Part shown: positions 1-7,896 of the stretch, one piece after another | How positions within the stretch are numbered: position 1 is the stretch's first letter | Layout: each line of letters starts with the position of its first letter | NCBI RefSeq assembly: GCF_003010915.2 | Contig: NZ_CP028426.1 | Span: forward strand, 1,488,001-1,552,000 | Length of the DNA: 64,000 nucleotides | Origin: Gulosibacter molinativorax | GTDB lineage: Bacteria > Actinomycetota > Actinomycetes > Actinomycetales > Microbacteriaceae | Reading direction: 5' to 3' | Notes under the pieces: generated by a model | Databases searched by the model: none | What the model saw: the letters and a program-made list of their open reading frames with translations, nothing else | What the model was told of the DNA's origin: nothing | Program-made: the position numbers and the translations under genes

Positions 1-1
1 C

Positions 2-232
2 GCATCCCGCCCCGTCGAGGAGCTGAGTTTCGAGGAGGCTCGCGACGAACTCGCGGGCATTGTGCAGGCTCTCGAGCAGGGCTCGCAGACTCTCGAGACG
101 TCGCTCCAGCTGTGGGAGCGGGGCGAGGCCCTCGCCGCCCGCTGTGAGCAGTGGCTCAAGGGTGCACGCGAGCGGCTCGAGCGAGCTCGCGAACAGCAAT
201 CATCACCGGCCGAATCGGCCGACAAGGAGTAA
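2..232 (+). CDS. xseB: Exodeoxyribonuclease VII small subunit (3' end of gene)
   Basis: The last 76 residues of the small subunit of exodeoxyribonuclease VII are present; the start lies before the window. The frame opens into PVEELSFEEARDELAGIV and continues LEQGSQTLETSLQLWERGEAL, the conserved two-helix core of XseB, with the acidic and charged tail usual in the family. XseB binds XseA to form the single-strand nuclease. Its stop codon region also carries the AAGGAG (224-229) that serves the next gene, so the two genes are probably co-transcribed. XseA would be expected just upstream, outside the window. Confidence 0.9.
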   Translation, partial: ASRPVEELSFEEARDELAGIVQALEQGSQTLETSLQLWERGEALAARCEQWLKGARERLERAREQQSSPAESADKE

Positions 233-238
233 GAGAAC

Positions 239-877
239 TTGGCTAAGCGCCCTAAGAAACCCGCAGTCGTCGCCGAGCTCGGTCGCCCCGAGACCCCGGA
301 GGAGACCGCGGCCCGCAAGGCGGAGAGCTCTCGCCTGTATCGCGCGCGGAAGACGATCAACAACCTCGCCGCAGCGCTCGGAGTCTCACTCCTCGCCGTG
401 GCGGTGATCGTGTTTATGGTGCCGCGCGACGACTCCGAGAAGCTCCGCGACGTCGATTTCCACCAGGTCGCGAGCGAGGCACAGCCGGGGTACGAGGTCG
501 AGCTGCTGAACCCGGAGGTACCGTCGAACTGGCAGTCGAACCAGGCCGAAATTCGTCACGGTGCCGACGGTGTCTCCGAGTGGTACATCGGCTTCATGCT
601 GCTCGACGGGGACCAGGCAACCGAGTTTGTCGGCCTCAGCCAGGGCATCAACGCGAACGACACGTGGACCTACGAGAAGGTCGATCGCCGCAGCCCAACC
701 GGATCGATTTCGATCGATGGCAACGAGTGGATTGAGTACGACTACACCGACCTGCCGACGACTGAGGCGGGGAACACTCGCTACTCGCTGGTACGCGAGG
801 ATGCGGGGTCGACCATCGTGCTCTACGGCTCGCACACCGCCGAAGCCGTGCAGGAGCTCGCTTCCCGCATCCAGTAG
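239..877 (+). CDS. DUF4245 family membrane-anchored protein
   Basis: A 212-residue protein starting with TTG at 239, nine bases after AAGGAG at 224-229. The first 40 residues are basic and cytosolic (MAKRPKKPAVV). One membrane helix follows at about residues 42-60 (LAAALGVSLLAVAVIVF), then an outside domain of about 150 residues with a conserved end (YSLVREDAGSTIVLYGSHTAEAV split across the domain). This matches the actinobacterial DUF4245 family, whose function is unknown. Position directly after xseB and facing fumC is common in Actinobacteria. No catalytic motif is visible. Confidence 0.75.
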   Translation: MAKRPKKPAVVAELGRPETPEETAARKAESSRLYRARKTINNLAAALGVSLLAVAVIVFMVPRDDSEKLRDVDFHQVASEAQPGYEVELLNPEVPSNWQSNQAEIRHGADGVSEWYIGFMLLDGDQATEFVGLSQGINANDTWTYEKVDRRSPTGSISIDGNEWIEYDYTDLPTTEAGNTRYSLVREDAGSTIVLYGSHTAEAVQELASRIQ

Positions 878-892
878 GTCCACGATCCCGGA

Positions 893-941
893 GCAGGCGC
901 GCGAAGCGAGCCGTATCGACGGGTAGCTGACGGTTCGATAC
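893..941. repeat. REP-like palindromic element between genes
   Basis: Just past the DUF4245 stop. A hairpin has arms 896-902 and 906-912 (six of seven pairs) around a GAA loop and is followed at once by GTATCGA (913-919). An inverted TTCGATAC follows at 934-941. The same plan of hairpin plus GTATCGA recurs inside two genes of this window (36455-36532 and 63749-63830), so this appears to be a dispersed repeat family. Confidence 0.6.
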
Positions 942-973
942 ACGGCTGCACCGCACTCACCGACCGCAATGAG

Positions 974-1010
974 AAACCGCGGTGGTCACTTCGTGACCAC
1001 CGCGGTTTTT
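974..1010. terminator. Bidirectional transcription terminator
   Basis: A perfect 16-base-pair stem (974-989 with 993-1008) with a three-base loop, ending in a T run on the + strand and an A run on the left flank. It lies between two convergent genes, the DUF4245 gene and fumC, and can serve both. Confidence 0.9.
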
Positions 1011-1023
1011 CATGTGCCGAAAC

Positions 1024-2430
1024 CTAGAGGTTCGGGCTCGTCATCTTGAGGACGTCGAGCTTCGCGTCGAGGTCAGCCTCGGTGATCTCGCCGCGCTCGA
1101 CGAAACCGAGGTCGATCACGGCCTGGCGAACAGTGATCTTGTTCGCAACGGCGTGCTTCGCGACCTTCGCGGCCGACTCGTAGCCGATCACGCGGTTGAG
1201 CGGGGTCACGATCGACGGCGAGGACTCGGCGAGTTCGCGAGCGCGCTCGACGTTCGCCTCGAGGCCATCGATGGTCTTCTCCGCGAGGACCTTCGAAGAG
1301 TTCGCGAGCAGGCGGATCGACTCGAGCAGCGCGGTACCCATGAGCGGGATCTGCACGTTCAGCTCGAACGCGCCGGATGCGCCACCGAAGGCAATCGCAG
1401 CGTCGTTACCGATGATGCGCGAGCAAACCATGAGCACGGCCTCGGGAACGACCGGGTTGACCTTACCCGGCATGATCGACGAGCCCGGCTGGAGGTCCGG
1501 GAGCGCAATCTCGCCGAGACCCGTGTTCGGGCCCGAGCCCATCCACCGGATGTCGTTGTTGATCTTGACGAGCGACACGGCGATGGTGCGCAGCGCACCC
1601 GAGGCCTCGACAAGGCCGTCACGAGCCGACTGTGCCTCGAAGTGGTCTGCGGCCTCGTGCAGGGGCAGGCCCGTGTTCTGCGCGAGCTCGGCGATGACCT
1701 GCTCCGAAAAACCCTTGGGCGTGTTGATGCCGGTACCCGTCGCGGTACCACCGAGCGGCACTTCGGCGACACGCTCGATCGTCGCGTTGACGCGGTCGAT
1801 GCCGAGGCGGATCTGGCGAGCGTAGCCGCCGAACTCCTGGCCGAGGGTGACCGGGGTCGCATCCATGAGGTGGGTACGACCCGACTTCACGACCGTCTTC
1901 CAGGCGTCGGCCTTGGCCTCGAGCGAGGTCGCGAGCTGGTCCAGGGCCGGGATGAGGTCTTCGAGTAGCGCGCCGGTCACGGCAACGTGGACCGAGGTCG
2001 GGAAGACGTCGTTCGACGACTGCGATGCGTTCACGTGGTCGTTCGGGTGAACCGTCTCGCCGAGCGACTCGGTCGCGATGTGGGCGATGACCTCGTTGGT
2101 GTTCATGTTGGAGGAGGTTCCGGAACCGGTCTGGTAGACGTCGATCGGGAACTGGTCGAGGTGCTGACCCGCAACGATCTCTTCGGCTGCGGCGACGATG
2201 GCCTTCGAGCGGCCCTCGTCGATGATGCCGAGTTTCGCGTTCACGATCGCGGCCGCGCGCTTGATCTGTGCGAGAGCAATGATCTGGCGGTCCTCGAGCC
2301 CCTGGCCCGAGATGGGGAAGTTTTCGACTGCACGCTGCGTCTGCGCCGCATACAGGGCGTTCTTCGGAACGCGAACCTCGCCCATAGTGTCGTGTTCAAT
2401 GCGGAACTCGGAATCCTGATTTTCCACCAC
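1024..2430 (-). CDS. fumC: Class II fumarate hydratase
   Basis: Fumarase of the class II (non iron-sulfur) type, interconverting fumarate and malate in the TCA cycle. From the GTG at 2430 the protein is 468 residues, the usual length. The family signature [11 protein letters not shown] is present, as are the substrate-site stretches [17 protein letters not shown] and [14 protein letters not shown]. The start is GTG 2430 or the adjacent GTG 2427; AAAGG at 2438-2442 fits either. The open frame runs further upstream but that part is antisense to the peptidase gene region and has no family similarity. Gene ends against the terminator at 974-1010. Confidence 0.95.
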   Translation of the reverse strand: MVENQDSEFRIEHDTMGEVRVPKNALYAAQTQRAVENFPISGQGLEDRQIIALAQIKRAAAIVNAKLGIIDEGRSKAIVAAAEEIVAGQHLDQFPIDVYQTGSGTSSNMNTNEVIAHIATESLGETVHPNDHVNASQSSNDVFPTSVHVAVTGALLEDLIPALDQLATSLEAKADAWKTVVKSGRTHLMDATPVTLGQEFGGYARQIRLGIDRVNATIERVAEVPLGGTATGTGINTPKGFSEQVIAELAQNTGLPLHEAADHFEAQSARDGLVEASGALRTIAVSLVKINNDIRWMGSGPNTGLGEIALPDLQPGSSIMPGKVNPVVPEAVLMVCSRIIGNDAAIAFGGASGAFELNVQIPLMGTALLESIRLLANSSKVLAEKTIDGLEANVERARELAESSPSIVTPLNRVIGYESAAKVAKHAVANKITVRQAVIDLGFVERGEITEADLDAKLDVLKMTSPNL

Positions 2431-2470
2431 TGTGAAACCTTTCGATGAGGGGATGCGGATCCCCACCAGG

Positions 2471-2926
2471 TTACGCGAAATAGCCAGCCCAGTAGCCGAG
2501 CAGCAGGAAGGGCCCGAACGGGATCTTCGTTCCGCGACGCCGGTGGCGGATGAGCGTGACCGCCGCGACAATGCCTCCCGAGATGATCGCCACCAGCGCG
2601 GCGAGGAGGGCGGCCTCAATGGCGAGCAGCCCCAGGCCGACTCCCAGCGGGAAGAGCAACTTGACATCGCCCATCCCGAGCCAACCCGTGAGCGCGCCGA
2701 GAAACGCGATTGCAAACGCGACGAGACCGCAGACGAGCGCCGCGGCAGGGAACGTGCCGTCGAGTAGCCATGCCGTGACGAGGCCAATCGCGGCGATGCC
2801 CCAACCCGGCATGACGATGCGGTTGGGCAGACGGTGCTCGGTGATGTCGGCGTGCATGAGCTGCGGGGTCACGAGCGCGACCCAGCAGGCGACGAAGACG
2901 GCGGCAAACAACTCCACCCGGCACAC
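2471..2926 (-). CDS. A24 family prepilin peptidase, small form
   Basis: A 151-residue, strongly hydrophobic protein that looks like only the membrane catalytic half of type IV prepilin peptidases (PilD/TadV type). The two aspartates expected for this aspartyl protease family are visible: one in [12 protein letters not shown] near residue 27 and one in [10 protein letters not shown] near residue 86. It lacks the N-terminal methylase domain with its cysteines, as TadV-type enzymes do. The start is GTG 2926 or possibly GTG 2917; no strong ribosome site was found. No pilin or Tad/Flp genes occur in the window, so its substrate is unknown. Confidence 0.75.
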   Translation of the reverse strand: MCRVELFAAVFVACWVALVTPQLMHADITEHRLPNRIVMPGWGIAAIGLVTAWLLDGTFPAAALVCGLVAFAIAFLGALTGWLGMGDVKLLFPLGVGLGLLAIEAALLAALVAIISGGIVAAVTLIRHRRRGTKIPFGPFLLLGYWAGYFA

Positions 2927-2984
2927 GCTAGCGACTTGCGTGAACCGGGCGGAGAGTTATTCACATGCTTCGATGGGCGGCCGC

Positions 2985-4346
2985 CTACACGATGTTGTAG
3001 TCCTCGAGCAGGTCGGTGACGAGCGCGGCGATATCGCTACGCTCTGAGCGCGCGAGGGTGATGTGCCCGAACAGCTCGTGTCCCTTGAGCGTCTCGATGA
3101 CGGATGCAATGCCATCGTGGCGACCGACGCGCAGGTTGTCGCGCTGGGCCACGTCGTGGGTCAGCACGACGCGGGAGTTGATGCCGATGCGCGAAAGCAT
3201 CGTCAGCAGCACGTTGCGCTCGAGCGACTGCGCCTCGTCCACGATCACATACGCGTCGTGCAGCGAGCGCCCGCGGATGTGCGTAAGTGGCAGGATCTCG
3301 ATGATGTCGCGATCCATGACCTCGTCGATCACGTTGTCCGACACGATCGAGCTGAGGGTGTCGAAGACCGCTTGGCCCCACGGGTTCATCTTCTCGTCCT
3401 GGTCGCCCGGCAGGTAGCCCAGTTCCTGCCCACCAACCGCGTAGAGCGGGCGGAAGATCATGATCTTCCGGTGCAGGCGACGCTCGAGCACACTCTCGAG
3501 ACCTGCGGCGAGCGCAAGCGCCGACTTACCGGTACCCGCACGGCCGCCAAGCGAGACGATGCCCACGGTCGGGTCGAGCAGGAGGTCGATCGCGAGGCGC
3601 TGCTCGGCGGAGCGGCCGTGCACACCAAACACCTCGCGGTCGCCGCGAACGAGGCGCACCGTTTCCGGGGCGATCACGCGGCCCAGCGCCGAGCCACGCT
3701 CGGACTGGATCACGAGCGAGGTGTTCACGGGCAGCCCGTCCACCGCGAAGGTCTCGAGCTGTTCGTTGTCGTAAAGCTCAGCCATCTCGTCGGCTGCGAG
3801 GCTAACCTGGGCGTAGCCGGTGTAGCCAGCGTCGACCGCGAGTTCGTGCCGATACTCGTCGGCGTCGAGGCCGATCGAGGATGCCTTGATGCGCATCGGA
3901 AGGTCCTTCGACACCACCGTGACACTGTTGCCCTCGGCCTTGAGGTTGGCTGCGACGGCGAGGATTCGCGAGTCGTTGTCGCCAAGCTGCATGCCTCGCG
4001 GGAGCACCTCCTGATTCGAGTGGTTCAGCTCGACGCGGAGGGTGCCTCCCTCGTCGCCGACCGGCACGGGGTCAGAGAGCTGACCGTGCTTGACGCGGAG
4101 CTTGTCGAGCAGACGCAGCGCCTGGCGCGCGAAGTAGCCGATCTCAGGATCGTGGCGCTTCTTCTCCAATTCGATGACGACGGTGATCGGCAACACCACT
4201 TCGTGTTCCTCAAACCGATAAATGGCCCGCGGGTCACTCAACAAAACGGAGGTATCGAGTACGTAAACCACCAGATCAGTTGGGGTTTCCGTCGATACCT
4301 CCGAATTGGAAGACTGCAGCGGATTTTGGATGCTTGTGCTTGTCAC
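2985..4346 (-). CDS. PIN domain-PhoH family ATPase (YlaK type)
   Basis: A 453-residue fusion of an N-terminal PIN nuclease-like domain (about 25-160, with D31 in YVLDTS, E59 and the acidic LGDNDSR at 122-127) and a C-terminal PhoH ATPase domain. The Walker A is GRAGTGKS at 268-275 and the Walker B is VIVDEAQSL near 365. This is the PhoH2/YlaK arrangement, tied in other bacteria to RNA helicase and RNase activity. The start ATG at 4346 begins MTSTSIQN. A 22-bp palindrome lies 20 bases before the start (separate entry), so the gene is probably regulated. It is monocistronic as far as can be seen. Confidence 0.9.
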   Translation of the reverse strand: MTSTSIQNPLQSSNSEVSTETPTDLVVYVLDTSVLLSDPRAIYRFEEHEVVLPITVVIELEKKRHDPEIGYFARQALRLLDKLRVKHGQLSDPVPVGDEGGTLRVELNHSNQEVLPRGMQLGDNDSRILAVAANLKAEGNSVTVVSKDLPMRIKASSIGLDADEYRHELAVDAGYTGYAQVSLAADEMAELYDNEQLETFAVDGLPVNTSLVIQSERGSALGRVIAPETVRLVRGDREVFGVHGRSAEQRLAIDLLLDPTVGIVSLGGRAGTGKSALALAAGLESVLERRLHRKIMIFRPLYAVGGQELGYLPGDQDEKMNPWGQAVFDTLSSIVSDNVIDEVMDRDIIEILPLTHIRGRSLHDAYVIVDEAQSLERNVLLTMLSRIGINSRVVLTHDVAQRDNLRVGRHDGIASVIETLKGHELFGHITLARSERSDIAALVTDLLEDYNIV

Positions 4347-4365
4347 GACGCTCGCGCTCCTCTCG

Positions 4366-4387
4366 ATCGAAACATAGTTGTTTCGAT
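4366..4387. promoter_or_regulatory. Candidate operator upstream of the PhoH gene
   Basis: Perfect inverted repeat: ATCGAAACA (4366-4374), a four-base centre, TGTTTCGAT (4379-4387). It sits 20 bases before the PhoH start codon, where repressor binding could block transcription. It is longer than the actinobacterial SOS box and does not match it. The cognate regulator is unknown. Confidence 0.5.
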
Positions 4388-4571
4388 GCGAGCAACGTAA
4401 CGCTCATCCACTCCCCGAACGCTGTACGGAAGGCGGTGTTACCGAAGATTAACCCCGCGTTTAGGCACTCTCAGGTGCCAGTGTGACTGATGTGAAAAGA
4501 GTTAATCAGTGAGGGCGAAAAACACGCCAAACCCTCATCCACCACTTGAGGTCGACACGCTGAACCGCGCC

Positions 4572-4622
4572 GGTCGGCGTGTCAGAGCGTGCTGCGTGTC
4601 GGACAGTGCTGCGTGTCGGACA
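4572..4622. repeat. Three tandem 17-bp repeats
   Basis: Two identical 17-bp copies abut at 4589-4605 and 4606-4622 (GTGCTGCGTGTCGGACA). A degenerate copy at 4572-4588 shares 11 of 17 positions, keeping the GCGTGTC core at the same 17-base phase. An inverted partial core (TCGACACGC) lies at 4552-4560. Phased cores like this suggest repeated protein binding sites, but chance duplication is possible. Confidence 0.55.
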
Positions 4623-4658
4623 TTGCCGCGCGCCAAACAGACTTGCTTGTCGAAGTAC

Positions 4659-5447
4659 CTACTGGCCGTACCGACGCGATCGACTCGCGTAATCGCGCAA
4701 CGCGCGCAAGAAATCGACCTCGCGCAGGTCCGGGCCAAGCGCCTCCACGAAGTAAAACTCCGAGTGCGCCGATTGCCACAGCATGAAGTCGCTCAGCCGC
4801 TGTTCTCCCGATGTACGGATCACGAGGTCCGGATCGGGTTGACCGCCGGTGTACAGGTGCTCCCCGATCAGCTCAGGCGTGAGGATTTCAGCGAGTTCCT
4901 CGAGCGACCCACCCTTATCCGCGTGCGAGCGCACGATGCTGCGCATCGCATCCACAATCTCTTTGCGGCCGCCGTAGCCAACCGCGAGGTTCACGTGCGG
5001 CCCACTCCCCGCACTCGTGTCTTGGGAGATTTCCTCGAGCGTCTCCGCAAGCGCCGGGTCGAGTCCCTCCGTCGAACCGACGTGCTGGACCTGCCAGCGC
5101 TCGTTACTCGCCAGGTCGCGGGCGAGTTCCGCGATGATTCCCATGAGGTCCTTGAGTTCTTCCGGCGTGCGTCCCCGTAGATTGTCCTGCGACAGCAGGT
5201 ACAGGGTGACCGTGCCTATCCCGGCCCGATCGCACCAGGAAATGAACTCGATCATCTTCGCGGCGCCCGCGCGATGCCCGGCCGCCGCATCCTGCAGCCC
5301 AAGCTGTTTCGCCCAGCGTCGGTTGCCGTCAATGATCATCGCCACGTGCTGTGGGCGTGCGTGCGTCCGCTGCAAGGAACGCCAAAGGTTCCGCGCATAG
5401 AGCTTGTAGAGCCACGCGGGAGCGCGGAAACTCAGTCGACGCCTCAC
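4659..5447 (-). CDS. uppS: Cis-prenyltransferase (isoprenyl/undecaprenyl diphosphate synthase)
   Basis: A 262-residue cis-prenyltransferase that condenses isopentenyl diphosphate onto an allylic diphosphate to make the polyprenyl carrier for cell-wall synthesis. Signatures: HVAMIIDGNRRWAK near residue 35 with the catalytic aspartate and Arg pair, and RTSGEQRLSDFMLWQ plus SEFYF near the C-terminus. Actinobacteria often have two paralogues, one making short-chain Z,E-farnesyl diphosphate and one decaprenyl diphosphate; the sequence alone does not tell which this is. A small membrane-protein gene lies 9 bases upstream, after mca. Confidence 0.92.
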   Translation of the reverse strand: MRRRLSFRAPAWLYKLYARNLWRSLQRTHARPQHVAMIIDGNRRWAKQLGLQDAAAGHRAGAAKMIEFISWCDRAGIGTVTLYLLSQDNLRGRTPEELKDLMGIIAELARDLASNERWQVQHVGSTEGLDPALAETLEEISQDTSAGSGPHVNLAVGYGGRKEIVDAMRSIVRSHADKGGSLEELAEILTPELIGEHLYTGGQPDPDLVIRTSGEQRLSDFMLWQSAHSEFYFVEALGPDLREVDFLRALRDYASRSRRYGQ

Positions 5448-5456
5448 TCGGGTGAC

Positions 5457-5825
5457 CTACTTCCCGGCTTTCGGTGGTCGGGAGCCGCTCTCGCCGGCAC
5501 CGGCATCCTGAGTGCCGTTTACCCCAGAGGAATCCGCACGGGTATCCCGGCCATCCGCCGACGCAGCGGCCGCCGCATCCTCGGCCGCCGCCTCCGCCTC
5601 GAGCTGCTCGCGAATCGCCCACCGCTCCTGCACACGCGCCGAGCGGCGCATGAGGCTCATCGCGATGAGCCCCACCGCGACAAAGAGGAACACCGTCGCA
5701 AAGAAGCCGATCGGCCCCGGGGTCACGTCATTGGGGTCGAACGATTCCTCGGGCGTCGGGGTTGGCGTCACCGAAGCGAGCCAAATCATCCCGCGCTCGA
5801 GCGCGGCCACATCAAGGAGCTGCAA
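5457..5825 (-). CDS. Small single-pass membrane protein
   Basis: A 122-residue protein with a short outside N-terminus rich in Thr-Pro (SVTPTPTPEES), one membrane helix near residues 38-58 (GPIGFFATVFLFVAVGLIAMSL), then a charged and Ala-rich cytosolic tail. Small proteins of this layout commonly sit beside mca in Actinobacteria; function is unknown. The TTG start at 5825 directly follows the mca stop and has GAAGGG nine bases upstream. An ATG at 5789 (MIWLASV) is the alternative start. Confidence 0.6.
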   Translation of the reverse strand: MQLLDVAALERGMIWLASVTPTPTPEESFDPNDVTPGPIGFFATVFLFVAVGLIAMSLMRRSARVQERWAIREQLEAEAAAEDAAAAASADGRDTRADSSGVNGTQDAGAGESGSRPPKAGK

Positions 5826-6698
5826 TTAGTTGATCCCTTCGAGTTTCACTCCGGCGAACAGGTCGGTCTCCGGAAGCTGCGTCGGTACCCGGCTCTCGAC
5901 GAGCTCGTACGCGTCGTACGGATACGCGACCAATTCGAGGTCGCGCGGGTAACCGAAGAAGAATTCGTTGTCCGGGGCCACCTGGCTCGCGTGCGCGCGC
6001 AGCGCGTCGTCGCGCTGGTTCAGGTACTTGGAGATCTCGATCTTGGTGGTCCGCTTGCGGTGCTGCTGCATCATCCGAGTCAGCGCCATTTCCATGCGGT
6101 CCTTGAGGTGCTCGAGCTCCGGGTGATCCTTGAGGTGGTCGAGCATCGACTTCGCGCGCTCGTCGTTCATCGTGCGATCGAAGTAGAGCTTCTGCGGGGT
6201 CCAGGGCGCGCCCAATTCGGGGTACAGGTCGCTCCCTGCTTGTTCCCACGCGAGCATCGACACCTCGTGGGTGCGGATGTGGTCAGGATGCGGGTATCCG
6301 CCGGTTTCGTCGTAGGTGACGAGCACGTGGGGCTGGAACTCGCGGATGAGCTGCACGAGCGGCCGCACGCTCACCTCGACGGGAATCGCGGCGAAGGATC
6401 CGGCGGGCAGCGAACCGTCCTCTCGCGCCATACCGGAGTCGCGGTAGCCGAGCCAGCGGTGCTCGATGCCAAGTACGCGCTGCGCCTCTGCCATCTCGAC
6501 ACGCCGCAGCCCAGGCAGGTCTCTCTCGGCGTGCGCGCGCGACGGGATGGCCGTGTTCAGCACATCCCCCGCCTCGCCGCCGGTGCAGCTCACGACCATG
6601 ACCTCGTCGCCACGGTCTTCATAGGCCGCATACGTACCCGCCCCCTTGCTCGATTCATCGTCGGGATGCGCGTGAACGGCGAGAAGTCGAAAACTCAT
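5826..6698 (-). CDS. mca: Mycothiol S-conjugate amidase
   Basis: A 290-residue LmbE-type zinc hydrolase that cleaves mycothiol S-conjugates during detoxification of electrophiles and antibiotics, releasing a mercapturic acid for export. The zinc-site motif HAHPDDESS is at residues 9-17, and the second motif GGYPHPDHIRTHE holds the other ligand histidine. Length and the conserved KLYFDRTMN segment favour Mca over the related deacetylase MshB. It is a strong marker that the host makes mycothiol. A small membrane-protein gene and uppS follow on the same strand. Confidence 0.93.
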   Translation of the reverse strand: MSFRLLAVHAHPDDESSKGAGTYAAYEDRGDEVMVVSCTGGEAGDVLNTAIPSRAHAERDLPGLRRVEMAEAQRVLGIEHRWLGYRDSGMAREDGSLPAGSFAAIPVEVSVRPLVQLIREFQPHVLVTYDETGGYPHPDHIRTHEVSMLAWEQAGSDLYPELGAPWTPQKLYFDRTMNDERAKSMLDHLKDHPELEHLKDRMEMALTRMMQQHRKRTTKIEISKYLNQRDDALRAHASQVAPDNEFFFGYPRDLELVAYPYDAYELVESRVPTQLPETDLFAGVKLEGIN

Positions 6699-6798
6699 CG
6701 AGTACTCCTGTCGGGGCGGGCCAAATCGCTCGGCTTGATCGTGACTCAGATACGCTAGATCAAGCCAAGAAATAATCTTATCGCGAGAGAGTTGGTCG

Positions 6799-7212
6799 TT
6801 GTCCGATCTTGCAGCGCGTTACGGGACATCCCGGCGCCAGTCCCCCAAACCACCAAGCGCCAAAACCACGAAGTGGGTCTCGATCGGCTTCGTTATCGCA
6901 CTGACACTTGGCACGATTGGGTTCTGGGCACTGACCTTCAACAACGCGGACACCACGATCGAGTCGCAGACCGCACGCTTCTCACCAATATCTGACACCG
7001 AGGCGTCGATCCAGGCGCGAGTCTCGGTGCAGCCAGGCACACCGCTCGCGTGCGCGTTCGAGGCGCAGAATGACATGAAGGCCGTCGTCGGCTACGAGGT
7101 CGTCGAGCTTCCGCCCAGCGCCGAACCCCACCAGGTGGTCAACCTCACGCTTCGCACGACGCAGCGCGCCGACAACGTCAGCGTTCGCGAGTGCTGGATC
7201 CCGGGAGCCTAA
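6799..7212 (+). CDS. DUF4307 domain membrane protein
   Basis: A 137-residue protein starting with TTG at 6799 (MSDLAARYG). One membrane helix spans about 28-48 (VSIGFVIALTLGTIGFWAL); the rest is an outside beta-type domain with two cysteines (LACAFEAQN and VRECWIP). This fits the actinobacterial DUF4307 family, whose function is unknown. It diverges from mca, and greA follows 114 bases downstream, an arrangement seen in many Actinobacteria. Confidence 0.75.
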   Translation: MSDLAARYGTSRRQSPKPPSAKTTKWVSIGFVIALTLGTIGFWALTFNNADTTIESQTARFSPISDTEASIQARVSVQPGTPLACAFEAQNDMKAVVGYEVVELPPSAEPHQVVNLTLRTTQRADNVSVRECWIPGA

Positions 7213-7266
7213 CTGCAGCATGCCTGCCGGGACGGCGCGCATCCATGCCCCGTCACATCGATTGGG

Positions 7267-7272
7267 TATAAT
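7267..7272 (+). promoter_or_regulatory. Probable -10 box of the greA promoter
   Basis: TATAAT at 7267-7272, 55 bases before the greA start, in an otherwise GC-rich gap. No good -35 hexamer lies 17 bases upstream, so strength is uncertain. Confidence 0.45.
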
Positions 7273-7326
7273 GCCCTTTTAGCCCTGACAGTGGTCGGGG
7301 CTTCCGTCTTATATGAGGAGATGTTC

Positions 7327-7815
7327 ATGACCGCCCAGTCCGACTCAACTTGGCTTACCCAGGAGGCGTACGACCGCCTGAAGGACGAGCACGAGTGGCT
7401 GACGACGACACGGCGTCAGGAGATAACCAAGGAGATTCAGGAAGCCCGCGAGGATGGCGACCTGAAGGAGAACGCAGGTTACCACGCGGCTCGGGAAGAG
7501 CAGGGACGCATCGAAGCTCGGATCACCGAGATCGAGTACACCCTCAAGCACTCCGTGGTCACGGAGGCGCCTGAGGCGGACGGTACGGTCGTGCTCGGCA
7601 CCGTCGTCACCGCCAAGATCGGCCCGCGCGAGCAGAAGTTCCTCTTCGCGAGCACCGAGCTCGAGAGCCAGACCGACCTTCGCGTGTTCTCCCCCGACAG
7701 CCCGCTCGGCCAGGCCATCGACGGCCTCAAGGTCGGCGACAAGGCGTCCTACGAAGCACCGAACGGTTCGAGCATCGAGGTCGAGGTCCAGAACGTCGAG
7801 ACCTTCCGCGGCTAA
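7327..7815 (+). CDS. greA: Transcription elongation factor GreA
   Basis: A 162-residue GreA that rescues backtracked RNA polymerase by stimulating transcript cleavage. The N-terminal coiled coil carries the acidic tip EAREDGDLKENAGYHAA (about 37-53) with the two conserved acidic residues. The C-terminal FKBP-like domain ends VGDKASYEAPNGSSIEVEV. ATG 7327 was chosen because GAGGAG at 7315-7320 is six bases away; the in-frame ATG at 7321 is too close. Followed by a strong bidirectional terminator. Confidence 0.95.
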   Translation: MTAQSDSTWLTQEAYDRLKDEHEWLTTTRRQEITKEIQEAREDGDLKENAGYHAAREEQGRIEARITEIEYTLKHSVVTEAPEADGTVVLGTVVTAKIGPREQKFLFASTELESQTDLRVFSPDSPLGQAIDGLKVGDKASYEAPNGSSIEVEVQNVETFRG

Positions 7816-7836
7816 CGCGCGCAAGGTACTCACAGC

Positions 7837-7886
7837 AACAAGGATGCGCTGCCCAGCCTCTCTAGGCCGGGCAGCGCATCCTTGTT
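7837..7886. terminator. Bidirectional terminator between greA and ilvA
   Basis: An 18-bp perfect stem (7837-7854 with 7869-7886) extended inside by a GCC/GGC pair block, with T-rich 3' ends on both strands. It lies between two convergent genes. Confidence 0.92.
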
Positions 7887-7896
7887 CGTATGGAAG

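Larger units (their letters stand above)
4347..4658. other. 312-base gene-free region upstream of the PhoH gene
   Basis: The only stretch over 300 bases without a gene. It separates the uppS stop (4659) from the PhoH start (4346); both are on the - strand. It contains a 9-4-9 palindrome at the PhoH end and three 17-bp direct repeats at the uppS end (separate entries), is less GC-rich around 4430-4520 than the flanking genes, and holds no credible reading frame. It probably carries the PhoH promoter and an extended leader. Confidence 0.6.

Noticed and set aside
4366..4387. The phoH palindrome as a LexA/SOS box
   Set aside because: The arms are longer and the core is GAAACA-N4-TGTTTC, not the GAAC/GTTC spacing of actinobacterial SOS boxes.
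3063..4400. A 445-codon + strand frame opposite the PhoH gene
   Set aside because: Composition is that of an antisense shadow; the - strand frame has complete PIN and PhoH motifs.
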